Assembly (NCBI GenBank): GCA_017529085.1
Contig: JAFXOC010000495.1
Location: 1 to 5,485 of the forward strand
Direction of reading: 5' to 3'
DNA from: Selenomonadaceae bacterium
GTDB taxonomy: Bacteria; Bacillota; Negativicutes; Selenomonadales; Selenomonadaceae
Length of the DNA stretch: 5,485 nt
The position numbers and the translations under genes are program-made. Positions 5,450 through 5,485 of the stretch are shown in pieces; the first letter of the stretch is position 1, and each line of letters opens with the position of its first letter. Under the pieces are notes generated by a model. The model saw nothing but the letters and a program-made list of their open reading frames with translations. It made no database searches and had not been told where the DNA came from.

Positions 5450-5485
5450 TCTTTTTCGCTTTTTTTGTAAAAAAAGCGAAAAAGA
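5450..5485. repeat. Perfect 17-bp AT-rich inverted repeat upstream of larB
   Basis: Left arm 5450-5466 and right arm 5469-5485 are exact reverse complements around a 2-nt centre (GT). The stem is a CGC/GCG core (5457-5459 with 5476-5478) flanked by T5/A5 and T7/A7 runs. It reaches the window edge, so it may be longer. It could act as a terminator for a gene further right, a hairpin in the larB leader, or be an intergenic repeat unit. It does not look like a textbook terminator because the GC core is only 3 bp and no T-run outside the stem follows on the minus strand. Confidence 0.7.

Overview
The window reads entirely on the minus strand, so transcription runs from high to low coordinates. 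It looks like the chromosome of an anaerobic, moderately AT-leaning bacterium. A type IV pilus / type II secretion-like pseudopilin operon sits next to nickel-pincer (lar) cofactor genes. Together with the short, tightly overlapping gene style, this would suit a diderm Bacillota such as the Negativicutes. That placement is a low-to-moderate confidence inference from architecture; there is no rRNA or marker gene to confirm it.

Right part (about 3419-5485): larB then larC, one base apart and translationally coupled. They encode two of the three enzymes that build the nickel-pincer nucleotide (NPN) cofactor of lactate racemase (LarA) and related enzymes. LarB carboxylates and hydrolyses nicotinic acid adenine dinucleotide, and LarC inserts nickel. 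LarE (the sulfur donor step) and LarA are not in the window. Upstream of larB, at the window edge, is a near-perfect AT-rich inverted repeat. The larB start is best placed at 5417, further inside than the longest ORF.

Gap 3322-3418: a sigma-A-like promoter and a good Shine-Dalgarno sequence for the pilus operon. No convincing terminator for larBC is visible.

Left part (1-3320): a compact operon of seven genes: a GspG/PilA-like major prepilin, a minimal prepilin peptidase, four minor prepilins that fit the H, I, J and K (PilX) positions in that order, and the 5' part of a GspL/PilM-like actin-fold assembly protein that runs off the left edge. The order G-[peptidase]-H-I-J-K-L matches the core order of type II secretion operons. 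Most junctions are ATGA overlaps; three are longer (17, 28 and 70 nt). The first gene would supply the fibre subunit, the peptidase would trim all five prepilins, the four minor pilins would form the priming/tip complex, and the last gene would link it to the inner-membrane assembly platform. The motor ATPases, the PilC/GspF platform protein and the PilN/PilO partners are presumably outside the window.

No tRNA, rRNA, CRISPR array, insertion sequence or wholly unknown gene was found. The most distinctive points are the stripped-down peptidase embedded among its substrates, the odd leader and overlap of the J-like pilin, the loss of Glu5 in the K-like pilin, and a GTG-started PilM-like gene without a recognisable phosphate-binding loop.
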